A stretch of 64,000 nucleotides of DNA from NCBI GenBank assembly GCA_001544595.2, contig FCOH02000021.1, positions 1 through 64,000 on the forward strand, in the 5' to 3' direction. The stretch's first letter is position 1, and each line of letters starts with the position of its first letter. Below, piece after piece: positions 22,858 through 30,752 of the stretch. The translations under genes were made by a program, and so were the position numbers. The notes under the pieces are model-generated. The model saw only the letters and a program-made list of their open reading frames with translations. It did no database searches and was not told the DNA's origin. This stretch comes from Caballeronia peredens. Its GTDB lineage: Bacteria > Pseudomonadota > Gammaproteobacteria > Burkholderiales > Burkholderiaceae.

Positions 22858-23168
22858 GCGAAATTCGCAAAAACGATCATCGTTTGATGCAAGTTCTGCT
22901 CGCTCCGGTGATCTCGGAAAAGGCGACGCTGGTTGCCGACAAGAACGAGCAAGTCGTGTTCGAAGTCGCACCGGACGCCACGAAGCAGGAAGTCAAGGCT
23001 GCTGTCGAGCTGCTGTTCAAGGTCGAAGTCAACTCCGTCAACGTGCTGGTCACGAAGGGCAAAGCCAAGCGCTTTGGCCGCTTCAACGGCAAGCGCAAGG
23101 ACGTGAAGAAGGCTTATGTCTGCCTGAAGCCCGGCCAGGAAATCAACTTTGAAGCGGAGGCCAAGTAA
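22854..23168 (+). CDS. rplW: 50S ribosomal protein L23
   Basis: L23 lies at the tunnel exit and is the docking site for trigger factor and SRP. The 104-residue protein starts [26 protein letters not shown] and includes the conserved [28 protein letters not shown]. Its ATGA start overlaps the rplD stop. Confidence 0.98.
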   Translation: [104 protein letters not shown]

Positions 23169-23170
23169 TC

Positions 23171-23998
23171 ATGGCAATCGTGAAAGTTAAGCCGACCTCG
23201 CCGGGTCGCCGCGCGATGGTCAAGATCGTCAACAAGGATCTGCACAAGGGCAAGCCGCACGCTGCGCTGCTCGACGTGCAATCCAAGTCGGCGGGCCGTA
23301 ACAACAACGGCCGTATCACCACGCGTCACCAGGGTGGTGGTCACAAGCAGCATTACCGTATCGTCGATTTCCGTCGCAACAAGGACGGCATCCCGGCGAA
23401 GGTCGAACGTCTCGAGTACGACCCGAACCGTAGCGCGAACATCGCGCTGGTTCTGTACGCAGACGGCGAGCGCCGCTACATCATCGCGCCGAAGGGCGTG
23501 ACGGTCGGTACGCCGCTGATGTCGGGTTCGGAAGCGCCGATCAAGGCAGGCAATGCGCTGCCCATCCGCAACATTCCGGTCGGTACGACGATCCACTGCA
23601 TCGAGATGCTGCCGGGCAAGGGCGCGCAAATGGCGCGTTCGGCTGGTACGTCCGCCATGCTGCTGGCACGCGAAGGCGTCTACGCGCAGGTTCGTCTGCG
23701 TTCGGGCGAAATTCGCCGCGTGCACGTTGAGTGCCGCGCGACGATCGGTGAAGTTGGCAACGAAGAGCATAGCCTCCGTCAGATCGGTAAGGCTGGCGCG
23801 AACCGCTGGCGCGGTATCCGCCCGACGGTGCGTGGCGTTGCAATGAACCCGGTCGATCACCCGCACGGCGGTGGTGAAGGCAAGACGGCAGCAGGTCGCG
23901 ATCCGGTGAGCCCGTGGGGCACGCCGACGAAGGGCTATCGCACCCGCAGCAACAAGCGCACGACGACCATGATCGTTCAGCGCCGTCACAAGCGTTAA
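23171..23998 (+). CDS. rplB: 50S ribosomal protein L2
   Basis: L2 is needed for subunit joining and peptidyl transferase activity. The 275-residue protein contains GRNNNGRITTRHQGGGHKQHYR and the conserved C-terminal MNPVDHPHGGGEGKTAAGRDPVSPWG with the functional His near 230. It begins two bases after rplW and is followed ten bases later by rpsS. Confidence 0.99.
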   Translation: MAIVKVKPTSPGRRAMVKIVNKDLHKGKPHAALLDVQSKSAGRNNNGRITTRHQGGGHKQHYRIVDFRRNKDGIPAKVERLEYDPNRSANIALVLYADGERRYIIAPKGVTVGTPLMSGSEAPIKAGNALPIRNIPVGTTIHCIEMLPGKGAQMARSAGTSAMLLAREGVYAQVRLRSGEIRRVHVECRATIGEVGNEEHSLRQIGKAGANRWRGIRPTVRGVAMNPVDHPHGGGEGKTAAGRDPVSPWGTPTKGYRTRSNKRTTTMIVQRRHKR

Positions 23999-24008
23999 GG
24001 AGTAAGCA

Positions 24009-24284
24009 ATGGCACGTTCTATTAAAAAAGGTCCGTTCTGCGACGCCCATTTGCTGAAGAAAGTTGAGGCGGCTGCAGCTTCGCGTGACAAGAAGCCGAT
24101 CAAAACCTGGTCGCGTCGTTCGACGATTCTGCCGGACTTCATCGGTCTGACGATCGCTGTCCACAACGGCCGTCAGCACGTTCCGGTGTACGTTTCGGAA
24201 AACATGGTCGGCCACAAGCTTGGCGAGTTCGCACTGACCCGTACGTTCAAGGGTCACGCGGCCGACAAGAAGGCCAAGAAATAA
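24009..24284 (+). CDS. rpsS: 30S ribosomal protein S19
   Basis: S19 is a head protein that forms a complex with S13 and contacts the A-site tRNA. The 91-residue protein starts MARSIKKGPFCDAHLLKKVE and has KTWSRRSTILPDFIGLTIAVHNGRQHVPVYV, the S19 signature region. TAAGGAG lies six bases upstream of the ATG. Confidence 0.98.
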   Translation: MARSIKKGPFCDAHLLKKVEAAAASRDKKPIKTWSRRSTILPDFIGLTIAVHNGRQHVPVYVSENMVGHKLGEFALTRTFKGHAADKKAKK

Positions 24285-24296
24285 GGGGCAATCAAG

Positions 24297-24626
24297 ATGG
24301 AAGTGAAAGCAATTCATCGCGGTGCCCGCATCTCGGCGCAGAAAACGCGCCTTGTGGCTGACCAGATTCGTGGTTTGCCGGTCGACAAGGCGCTGAACGT
24401 CCTGACGTTCTCGCCGAAGAAGGCGGCGGGTATCGTCAAGAAGGTCGTGCTGTCTGCGATCGCGAATGCGGAACACAACGAAGGCGCCGATATCGACGAG
24501 CTCAAGATCACGAGCATCTACGTCGACAAGGCTGCTTCGCTGAAGCGTTTCACCGCACGCGCTAAGGGTCGCGGTAACCGCATCGAGAAGCAATCCTGTC
24601 ACATCACTGTGACGGTCGGGAATTAA
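24297..24626 (+). CDS. rplV: 50S ribosomal protein L22
   Basis: L22 spans the large subunit and its beta hairpin narrows the exit tunnel, where macrolide-resistance changes arise. The 109-residue protein has the helical body from MEVKAIHRGARISAQKTRLVADQIRG. The hairpin segment SLKRFTARAKGRGNRIEKQSCHITV matches the family. It starts 12 bases after rpsS. Confidence 0.98.
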   Translation: MEVKAIHRGARISAQKTRLVADQIRGLPVDKALNVLTFSPKKAAGIVKKVVLSAIANAEHNEGADIDELKITSIYVDKAASLKRFTARAKGRGNRIEKQSCHITVTVGN

Positions 24627-24637
24627 GGAGCCATACG

Positions 24638-25432
24638 ATGGGACAGAAAATTCATCCGACTGGCTTCCGTTTGGCCGTCAGCCGCAATTGGGCTTCGCGC
24701 TGGTATGCGAACAACAACAATTTCGCGGCGATGTTGCAGGAAGACATCGGTGTTCGTGAATATCTGAAGAAGAAGCTGAAGAACGCTTCGGTCGGTCGCG
24801 TCGTCATCGAGCGTCCGGCGAAGAACGCGCGCATCACGATTTACAGCTCGCGTCCGGGCGTGGTCATCGGCAAGAAGGGCGAAGATATCGAACTGTTGAA
24901 GGCGGAACTGCAGAAGCGCATGGGCGTTCCGGTCCACGTCAACATCGAAGAAATTCGCAAGCCGGAAACCGATGCTCAGCTGATCGCCGACTCCATCACG
25001 CAGCAGCTCGAACGCCGGATCATGTTCCGTCGTGCGATGAAGCGCGCGATGCAAAACGCAATGCGTCTTGGCGCCCAGGGCATCAAGATCATGAGCGCGG
25101 GCCGTCTGAACGGTATCGAAATCGCTCGTACCGAGTGGTATCGCGAAGGTCGCGTGCCGCTCCATACGCTGCGTGCGGATATCGACTACGCGACGTCGGA
25201 AGCGAAGACCACGTACGGCATCATCGGTGTGAAGGTGTGGGTCTACAAGGGCGATACCCTGGGCCGCAACGAAGCGCCGGTGGTTGAAGAAGTGGCGGAA
25301 GAAAAGCGTCCGCGCCGCAACGCACGTCCGGGTGGCGATCGCCGTCCGCGCCGTGACGGTGAAGGCGCTCCGGCTGGCGCGCGTCGCGGTGCACCCCGTC
25401 GCGCTGGCGGTGACGCGAAGACTGGAGAATAA
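24638..25432 (+). CDS. rpsC: 30S ribosomal protein S3
   Basis: S3 lines the mRNA entry channel and has helicase-like activity with S4 and S5. The 264-residue protein starts MGQKIHPTGFRLAVSRNWASRW. The KH domain contains SRPGVVIGKKGEDIELLK, and the C-terminal core RAMQNAMRLGAQGIKIMSAGRLNGIEIARTEWYREGRVPLHTLRADIDY is complete. The tail beyond about residue 215 is basic and low-complexity (RPRRNARPGGDRRPRRDGEGAPAGARRG), longer than in E. coli S3 (233 residues) and common in betaproteobacteria. Confidence 0.98.
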   Translation: MGQKIHPTGFRLAVSRNWASRWYANNNNFAAMLQEDIGVREYLKKKLKNASVGRVVIERPAKNARITIYSSRPGVVIGKKGEDIELLKAELQKRMGVPVHVNIEEIRKPETDAQLIADSITQQLERRIMFRRAMKRAMQNAMRLGAQGIKIMSAGRLNGIEIARTEWYREGRVPLHTLRADIDYATSEAKTTYGIIGVKVWVYKGDTLGRNEAPVVEEVAEEKRPRRNARPGGDRRPRRDGEGAPAGARRGAPRRAGGDAKTGE

Positions 25433-25434
25433 CG

Positions 25435-25851
25435 ATGCTGCAACCGAAACGCAGAAAGTATCGCAAAGAGCAGAAGGGTCGTAACACCGGCAAGGCGACG
25501 CGCGGCAACGCGGTGTCGTTCGGTGAGTACGGTCTGAAGGCTATCGGTCGTGGCCGTTTGACCGCGCGTCAGATCGAAGCAGCGCGTCGCGCGATGACGC
25601 GCCACATCAAGCGTGGCGGCCGGATCTGGATCCGCATTTTCCCGGACAAGCCGATTTCGCAAAAGCCGGCCGAAGTACGTATGGGTAACGGTAAAGGTAA
25701 CCCGGAGTACTACGTCGCTGAAATTCAACCGGGCAAGATGCTGTACGAAATGGACGGTGTCTCCGAAGAACTGGCGCGCGAGGCGTTCCGTCTGGCTGCA
25801 GCCAAGCTGCCGCTGAAGACGAACTTCGTCGTTCGTCAGCTCGGCGCCTAA
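25435..25851 (+). CDS. rplP: 50S ribosomal protein L16
   Basis: L16 contacts the A-site tRNA elbow. The 138-residue protein starts MLQPKRRKYRKEQKGRNTG and contains GEYGLKAIGRGRLTARQIEAARRAMTRHIKRGGRIWIRIFPDKP with the conserved residues around the hydroxylated Arg. It lies two bases after rpsC. Confidence 0.98.
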   Translation: MLQPKRRKYRKEQKGRNTGKATRGNAVSFGEYGLKAIGRGRLTARQIEAARRAMTRHIKRGGRIWIRIFPDKPISQKPAEVRMGNGKGNPEYYVAEIQPGKMLYEMDGVSEELAREAFRLAAAKLPLKTNFVVRQLGA

Positions 25852-25861
25852 GGAGTAAATG

Positions 25862-26056
25862 ATGAAGGCATCTGAACTTCACCAGAAAGACCAGGCCGCG
25901 CTCAACCAAGAGCTGACGGACCTGCTGAAGGCGCAATTCGGCCTGCGCATGCAACTCGCGACCCAGCAGCTCACGAACACGAGCCAGCTGAAGAAGGTCC
26001 GTCGCGACATCGCACGTGTGCGCACCGTCCTGACTGAGAAGGCGAACCAGAAATGA
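25862..26056 (+). CDS. rpmC: 50S ribosomal protein L29
   Basis: L29 is a small two-helix protein beside L23 at the exit tunnel. Two ATG codons are adjacent, at 25859 and 25862. GGAG at 25852-25855 is six bases from the second and three from the first, so I choose the second, giving 64 residues (MKASELHQKDQAALNQELTDL). The motif LRRD-like KKVRRDIARVRTVL near the end is typical. It overlaps rpsQ by four bases. Confidence 0.96.
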   Translation: MKASELHQKDQAALNQELTDLLKAQFGLRMQLATQQLTNTSQLKKVRRDIARVRTVLTEKANQK

Positions 26057-26325
26057 ACGATAGCGTAAAAACCTCGCTCAAGCGGACGCTGGTCGGCAAG
26101 GTCGTCAGCAACAAGATGGACAAGACGGTTACCGTGCTGGTCGAGCACCGCGTGAAGCATCCGATCTACGGCAAGTACGTCGTGCGTTCCAAGAAGTACC
26201 ACGCGCACGATGACGCGAACACGTACAACGAAGGCGATCTCGTCGAAATCCAGGAAACTCGTCCGATTTCGAAGACGAAAGCCTGGGTTGTGTCGAAGCT
26301 GGTTGAAGCGGCTCGCGTGATCTGA
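26053..26325 (+). CDS. rpsQ: 30S ribosomal protein S17
   Basis: S17 is a primary 16S rRNA-binding protein with an OB fold. The 90-residue protein contains LVGKVVSNKMDKTVTVLVEHRVKHPIYGKYVVRSKKYHAHD and EGDLVEIQETRPISKTKAWVV, the S17 signature. It starts inside the rpmC stop codon region and is the last gene before the spc promoter. Confidence 0.98.
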   Translation: MNDSVKTSLKRTLVGKVVSNKMDKTVTVLVEHRVKHPIYGKYVVRSKKYHAHDDANTYNEGDLVEIQETRPISKTKAWVVSKLVEAARVI

Positions 26326-26376
26326 AGCTGTAGCTGTAAGAAGCGATGCAGTAAGTAGTATCGCAGCAAGTTTCGC

Positions 26377-26404
26377 TTGCAAGACCGAGATTATTTGTTA
26401 TAAT
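26377..26404 (+). promoter_or_regulatory. Promoter of the spc operon (rplN), inside an inverted repeat
   Basis: A -35 TTGCAA (26377-26382) and a perfect -10 TATAAT (26399-26404) with a 16-base spacer, plus a TGT extension, make one of the strongest promoters in the window. It should drive rplN onward. It overlaps the 13-bp inverted repeat 26381-26413. Confidence 0.85.
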
Positions 26405-26413
26405 CTCGGTCTT
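26381..26413. repeat. Perfect 13-bp inverted repeat over the rplN promoter
   Basis: AAGACCGAGATTA (26381-26393) and TAATCTCGGTCTT (26401-26413) are exact reverse complements around a 7-base loop. The -10 TATAAT straddles the loop and the right arm. Transcripts coming from rpsQ would fold this hairpin; transcripts starting at the promoter would lack the left arm. Confidence 0.96.
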
Positions 26414-26624
26414 CCCTCTTTGTGGGAGCCCCGTCGCGGGCGAAATTGGTGGGGGAAGCCGGTTCGGGCGCTCAGCCTGAGCCGACAGATTCACCGGATT
26501 GCGATGGCGGGTTTCGTCTGCCCTCGCTGCCTGTTCTAACCCAAGCAGCCGATTGGCTGACGGGACCAAGACTGACCGGATGTGCCATGGTGGTGCGACC
26601 GGATTAAGTTGGGAAAGATAAACC
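26414..26624 (+). other. Long 5' leader of rplN
   Basis: About 210 bases separate the spc promoter from the rplN ATG. An open frame from 26422 to 26607 shows no recognisable protein and no good ribosome binding site, so I treat it as non-coding. The GC-rich sequence contains short complementary blocks, such as GCTCAGCCTGAGC near 26471-26483. It may be a ribosomal-protein regulatory leader, which is an inference from position and length. Confidence 0.4.
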
Positions 26625-26993
26625 ATGATCCAGACCGAAACTCGGCTTGAAGTGGCCGACAACACGGGTGCGCGTGAAGTCATGTGCATCAAGGTGCTCG
26701 GCGGTTCGAAGCGTCGTTACGCTAGCATTGGCGACATCATCAAGGTGACCGTCAAGGAAGCGACGCCGCGCGGACGCGTGAAAAAGGGCGAAATCTACAA
26801 CGCCGTGGTCGTTCGCACGGCCAAAGGCGTGCGTCGCCAGGATGGCTCGCTCATCAAGTTCGACGGCAATGCCGCCGTTCTGTTGAATACGAAGCTCGAG
26901 CCGATCGGCACGCGTATTTTCGGGCCGGTGACGCGTGAACTGCGTAGCGAACGATTCATGAAGATCGTTTCGCTCGCGCCGGAAGTGCTGTAA
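26625..26993 (+). CDS. rplN: 50S ribosomal protein L14
   Basis: L14 forms an intersubunit bridge and is the binding site of silencing factor RsfS. The 122-residue protein starts MIQTETRLEVADNTGAREVMCIKVLGGSKRRYA and includes the KKGEIYNAVVVRTAKGVRRQDGSLIKFDGNAAVLLN signature. It is the first gene of the spc operon. Confidence 0.99.
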   Translation: MIQTETRLEVADNTGAREVMCIKVLGGSKRRYASIGDIIKVTVKEATPRGRVKKGEIYNAVVVRTAKGVRRQDGSLIKFDGNAAVLLNTKLEPIGTRIFGPVTRELRSERFMKIVSLAPEVL

Positions 26994-27002
26994 GGAGTCG
27001 CG

Positions 27003-27311
27003 ATGAACAAGATTCGCAAGGGTGACGAAGTCATCGTCATCACCGGCAAGGACAAGGGCAAGCGCGGCACCGTGCTGGCTGTTGGGGAAGATCGTGTGAC
27101 GGTCGAGGGTATCAACCTCGTCAAGAAGCACGTGAAGCCGAACCCGATGAAGGGTACGACGGGCGGTGTGGAAGCCAAGTCGATGCCGTTGCATATTTCG
27201 AACGTCGCAGTTGTCGACGCGAATGGCAAGGCATCGCGTGTGGGCATCAAGGTCGAAGACGGAAAGAAGGTTCGTTTCCTGAAGTCGACCGGCGCCACGC
27301 TCAACGCCTGA
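27003..27311 (+). CDS. rplX: 50S ribosomal protein L24
   Basis: L24 is an assembly initiator at the tunnel exit. The 102-residue protein has the KOW motif in KIRKGDEVIVITGKDKGKRGTVLAV and the conserved VKKHVKPNPMKGTTGGVEAKSMPLHISNVAVVD. TAAGGAG precedes the ATG, nine bases after rplN. Confidence 0.98.
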   Translation: MNKIRKGDEVIVITGKDKGKRGTVLAVGEDRVTVEGINLVKKHVKPNPMKGTTGGVEAKSMPLHISNVAVVDANGKASRVGIKVEDGKKVRFLKSTGATLNA

Positions 27312-27325
27312 TGCGGAGTTAAAAA

Positions 27326-27865
27326 ATGGCTCGTCTGCAAGAGATTTACAAAGAAAAGGTTGTGCCGCAACTCGTCGAAAAGTTCGGCTACAAGTCCATC
27401 ATGGAAGTGCCGCGCATCACCAAGATCACCCTGAACATGGGTCTTGGCGAAGCCGTCGCTGACAAGAAGATCATCGAAAACGCCGTGGGCGACCTGACGA
27501 AGATCGCTGGCCAAAAGCCGGTTATCACGAAGGCACGCAAGGCAATCGCAGGCTTCAAGATTCGTCAGGGCTACCCGATCGGCGCGATGGTTACGCTGCG
27601 CGGTCAAGCGATGTACGAATTCCTCGACCGTTTCGTGACGGTTGCGCTCCCCCGTGTGCGTGACTTCCGTGGCGTGTCGGGCCGTGCATTCGACGGTCGT
27701 GGCAACTACAACATCGGTGTGAAAGAGCAGATCATTTTCCCCGAAATCGACTACGACAAGATCGACGCGCTGCGTGGGCTGAACATCAGCATCACGACCA
27801 CCGCGAAGACTGACGACGAAGCAAAGGCGCTGCTCGCCGGCTTCAAGTTCCCGTTCAGAAACTGA
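27326..27865 (+). CDS. rplE: 50S ribosomal protein L5
   Basis: L5 binds 5S rRNA in the central protuberance. The 179-residue protein contains VPRITKITLNMGLGEAVADKKIIENAVGDL and the C-terminal NIGVKEQIIFPEIDYDKIDALRGLNISITTTAKTDDEA, both family signatures. It is 14 bases after rplX and 7 before rpsN. Confidence 0.99.
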   Translation: MARLQEIYKEKVVPQLVEKFGYKSIMEVPRITKITLNMGLGEAVADKKIIENAVGDLTKIAGQKPVITKARKAIAGFKIRQGYPIGAMVTLRGQAMYEFLDRFVTVALPRVRDFRGVSGRAFDGRGNYNIGVKEQIIFPEIDYDKIDALRGLNISITTTAKTDDEAKALLAGFKFPFRN

Positions 27866-27872
27866 GGTTACC

Positions 27873-28178
27873 GTGGCTAAACTGGCACTGATCGAACGTG
27901 AAAAGAAGCGCGCACGTCTGGCAGCAAAGTACGCTCCGAAGCGTGCCGAGCTGAAGGCTGTGATCGACGATGCAAGCAAGTCGGACGAAGAGCGTTATTT
28001 CGCACGTCTGGCGCTGCAACAACTGCCGCGTAACTCGAATCCCACTCGCAAGCGTAACCGCTGCGCGATCACGGGTCGTCCGCGTGGCACGTTCCGCAAG
28101 TTCGGACTCGCGCGTGGCAAGATCCGCGAAATCGCATTCCGCGGCGAAATCCCTGGCCTCACCAAGGCGAGCTGGTAA
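27873..28178 (+). CDS. rpsN: 30S ribosomal protein S14
   Basis: S14 is a head protein near S3 and S10. The 101-residue protein is the long, zinc-free form: the short zinc form would have CxxC pairs, whereas here the segment is KRNRCAITGRPRGTFRKFGLARGKIREIAFRGEIPGLTKASW. The start is a GTG at 27873, after TGAGGTTACC. Confidence 0.98.
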   Translation: MAKLALIEREKKRARLAAKYAPKRAELKAVIDDASKSDEERYFARLALQQLPRNSNPTRKRNRCAITGRPRGTFRKFGLARGKIREIAFRGEIPGLTKASW

Positions 28179-28192
28179 TAGGAGAAACATAA

Positions 28193-28588
28193 ATGAGCAT
28201 GAGTGATCCTATCGCCGATATGCTGACTCGCATCCGCAATGCGCAGATGGTCGAGAAAGTTTCGGTGACTATGCCCTCGTCGAAAGTCAAGGTTGCGATT
28301 GCGCAGGTTTTGAAGGACGAAGGTTATATCGATGACTTCGCGGTGAAGGCCGAAGGCGCGAAGATTGAACTGAATATCGCGTTGAAGTACTACGCTGGCC
28401 GTCCGGTGATCGAGCGCCTCGAGCGCGTTTCGAAGCCTGGCCTGCGCGTGTACCGCGGTCGCAACGACATTCCGCAGGTGATGAACGGCCTGGGCGTTGC
28501 CATCGTATCGACGCCGAAGGGTGTGATGACCGACCGCAAGGCGCGCCAGAACGGCGTCGGCGGCGAAGTCATCTGCTACGTCGCTTAA
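28193..28588 (+). CDS. rpsH: 30S ribosomal protein S8
   Basis: S8 binds the centre of 16S rRNA and in enteric bacteria represses the spc operon at rplE. The 131-residue protein starts MSMSDPIADMLTRIRNAQMVEKVSVTMPSSK and ends with STPKGVMTDRKARQNGVGGEVICYVA. GGAG eight bases upstream supports the first ATG; a second in-frame ATG two codons on is also possible. Confidence 0.98.
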   Translation: MSMSDPIADMLTRIRNAQMVEKVSVTMPSSKVKVAIAQVLKDEGYIDDFAVKAEGAKIELNIALKYYAGRPVIERLERVSKPGLRVYRGRNDIPQVMNGLGVAIVSTPKGVMTDRKARQNGVGGEVICYVA

Positions 28589-28607
28589 CGCCGAAGGGAG
28601 AAGAAAC

Positions 28608-29138
28608 ATGTCTCGAGTAGGTAAAAGCCCGATCGCGCTGCAAGGCGCGGAAGTGGCCATCAAGGGCGACGTCATCACCGTGAAGGGTCCGCTCGGCACG
28701 ATCTCGCAAACGGGCAACAAGCTCGTGAGCGTGACGAACGAGGACGGTACGCTGAAACTCGCTCCGACTGATGAAAGCCGCGAAGCGAACGCGATGTCCG
28801 GCACGATGCGCGCCCTGGTGGCGAACATGGTGCATGGCGTCACCAAGGGTTTCGAGCGCAAGCTGACGCTGGTTGGCGTCGGTTATCGTGCACAAGCGCA
28901 AGGCGACAAGCTGAATCTGTCGCTGGGTTTCTCGCACCCCGTGGTGCACCAGATGCCGGAAGGCATCAAGGCTGAAACCCCGACGCAGACCGAAATCGTG
29001 ATCAAGGGGATCGACAAGCAGAAGGTCGGCCAAGTCGCGGCGGAAGTTCGTGGCTATCGTCCGCCGGAGCCCTACAAGGGCAAGGGCGTGCGTTATGCCG
29101 ACGAGGTCGTGATCCTCAAAGAAACGAAGAAGAAGTAA
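28608..29138 (+). CDS. rplF: 50S ribosomal protein L6
   Basis: L6 lies by the sarcin-ricin loop. The 176-residue protein has the two-fold repeated L6 domain, starting MSRVGKSPIALQGAEVAIKGDVITVKGPLG. It has the C-terminal signature PEPYKGKGVRYADEVVILKETKKK. AAGGGAG precedes the ATG. Confidence 0.99.
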   Translation: MSRVGKSPIALQGAEVAIKGDVITVKGPLGTISQTGNKLVSVTNEDGTLKLAPTDESREANAMSGTMRALVANMVHGVTKGFERKLTLVGVGYRAQAQGDKLNLSLGFSHPVVHQMPEGIKAETPTQTEIVIKGIDKQKVGQVAAEVRGYRPPEPYKGKGVRYADEVVILKETKKK

Positions 29139-29150
29139 GGGTGCGCAATC

Positions 29151-29516
29151 ATGGATAAGACTCAATCTCGCCTGCGCCGCGCTCGTCAGACGCGTATCAA
29201 GATCGCTGAGCTGCAGGTCGCGCGTCTCGCCGTGCATCGCACGAATACGCATATCTACGCGCAAGTGTTCTCGGCATGCGGCACGAAGGTGCTGGCTAGC
29301 GCCTCGACGCTGGAAGCCGAAGTGCGCGCTGAGCTGGCTGACAAGTCGGGCAAGGGCGGCAACGTCAACGCTGCAACCCTGATCGGCAAGCGTATCGCCG
29401 AAAAGGCCAAGGCTGCCGGCATCGAATCCGTCGCCTTTGACCGCTCGGGTTTCCGCTACCACGGCCGCGTGAAGGCGCTGGCTGATGCGGCGCGCGAAGC
29501 CGGGCTCAAGTTCTAA
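29151..29516 (+). CDS. rplR: 50S ribosomal protein L18
   Basis: L18 binds 5S rRNA and places it in the central protuberance. The 121-residue protein starts MDKTQSRLRRARQTRIKIAELQVARLAVHRTNTHIYAQV and ends with FDRSGFRYHGRVKALADAAREAGLKF, the conserved C-terminus. It is 12 bases after rplF. Confidence 0.98.
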   Translation: MDKTQSRLRRARQTRIKIAELQVARLAVHRTNTHIYAQVFSACGTKVLASASTLEAEVRAELADKSGKGGNVNAATLIGKRIAEKAKAAGIESVAFDRSGFRYHGRVKALADAAREAGLKF

Positions 29517-29530
29517 GGGAAGAATTCGTC

Positions 29531-30049
29531 ATGGCAAAGATGCAAGCGAAAGTTCAGGCTGACGAACGCGACGACGGCCTGCGCGAAAAGATGATTTCGG
29601 TCAACCGCGTGACCAAGGTCGTGAAGGGTGGCCGTATTCTCGGTTTCGCCGCACTGACCGTGGTTGGCGACGGCGATGGCCGCGTCGGCATGGGCAAGGG
29701 CAAGGCGAAGGAAGTTCCGGTTGCCGTTCAGAAGGCAATGGAACAAGCCCGCCGCAACATGTTCAAGGTGCCGCTCAAGAACGGTACGTTGCAGCACGAA
29801 GTGCACGGCAAGCATGGCGCTTCCGCGGTCCTCCTCGCTCCGGCGAAGGACGGTACCGGCGTGATCGCCGGCGGCCCGATGCGCGCAGTGTTCGACGTGA
29901 TGGGCGTGCAGAACGTGGTGGCCAAGAGCCACGGTTCGACGAACCCGTACAACCTCGTTCGTGCAACGCTCGACGGTCTGCGCAAGCAGTCCACGCCGAG
30001 CGACATCGCGGCGAAGCGCGGCAAGTCCGTCGAAGATATTTTGGGCTAA
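29531..30049 (+). CDS. rpsE: 30S ribosomal protein S5
   Basis: S5 affects decoding accuracy and mRNA helicase activity; spectinomycin resistance maps to its N-terminal loop. The 172-residue protein has the double-stranded-RNA-binding fold with EKMISVNRVTKVVKGGRILGFAALTVVGDGDGRVGMGKGKAKEVP. The C-terminal domain ends with SHGSTNPYNLVRATLDGLRKQ. Confidence 0.99.
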   Translation: MAKMQAKVQADERDDGLREKMISVNRVTKVVKGGRILGFAALTVVGDGDGRVGMGKGKAKEVPVAVQKAMEQARRNMFKVPLKNGTLQHEVHGKHGASAVLLAPAKDGTGVIAGGPMRAVFDVMGVQNVVAKSHGSTNPYNLVRATLDGLRKQSTPSDIAAKRGKSVEDILG

Positions 30050-30063
30050 GCCTCGAGGTCATC

Positions 30064-30246
30064 ATGTCTGAGAAAACTGTCAAGATTCAGCTCGTCAAGA
30101 GCCTGATCGGGACCCGCGAAACGCACCGCGCAACGGTGCGTGGCCTCGGCCTGCGTCGCCTCAACTCGGTGAGCGAGCTGCAGGACACGCCGGCAGTGCG
30201 CGGGATGATCAACAAGGTTTCGTACCTCGTTAAGGTCATCGGCTAA
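30064..30246 (+). CDS. rpmD: 50S ribosomal protein L30
   Basis: L30 is a small peripheral 50S protein. The 60-residue product MSEKTVKIQLVKSLIGTRETHRATVRGLGLRRLNSV...PAVRGMINKVSYLVKVIG matches the family over its whole length. It lies between rpsE and rplO, its usual place. Confidence 0.98.
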   Translation: MSEKTVKIQLVKSLIGTRETHRATVRGLGLRRLNSVSELQDTPAVRGMINKVSYLVKVIG

Positions 30247-30276
30247 GGCCGCCGACTAGGATCCAAGGAGTTGAAC

Positions 30277-30711
30277 ATGGAATTGAATAACCTGAAGCCG
30301 GCTGAAGGCGCGAAGCACGCAAAGCGTCGCGTCGGTCGCGGCATCGGTTCGGGCCTCGGCAAGACTGCGGGGCGCGGCCACAAGGGTCAGAAATCGCGTT
30401 CGGGCGGCTTTCACAAGGTCGGCTTCGAAGGCGGTCAGATGCCTCTGCAGCGTCGTCTGCCGAAGCGCGGCTTTACCTCGCTGACGAAGGAATTCGTCGG
30501 CCAGGTGCGCCTCACTGATCTCGAGAAGCTGCCGGTCGACGAAATCGATCTGTTGGCGTTGAAGCAAGCGGGTCTGGTCGGCGAGCTCATCAAGAGCGTG
30601 AAGATCATCAAGACCGGCGAGATCACGCGCAAGGTCACGGTGAAGGGCCTGACGGCAACGAAGGGCGCCCGTGCTGCAATCGAAGCCGCTGGCGGCTCGT
30701 TCGCCGAGTAA
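30277..30711 (+). CDS. rplO: 50S ribosomal protein L15
   Basis: L15 is a late assembly protein of the 50S core. The 144-residue protein starts MELNNLKPAEGAKHAKRRVGRGIGSGLGKTAGRGHKGQKSRSGG. The Gly/Arg-rich N-terminal extension is typical. The frame is open from a TTG two codons earlier, but AAGGAG at 30265-30270 is six bases from the ATG at 30277. Confidence 0.98.
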   Translation: MELNNLKPAEGAKHAKRRVGRGIGSGLGKTAGRGHKGQKSRSGGFHKVGFEGGQMPLQRRLPKRGFTSLTKEFVGQVRLTDLEKLPVDEIDLLALKQAGLVGELIKSVKIIKTGEITRKVTVKGLTATKGARAAIEAAGGSFAE

Positions 30712-30752
30712 CGCGCTTTCGCCGTTACTAGCACTAGCATCGGAGAAGGTTC

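Noticed and set aside
26422..26607. Small open frame of 61 codons in the rplN leader
   Set aside because: No ribosome binding site, Pro/Gly-rich composition without family resemblance; more likely part of a non-coding leader.
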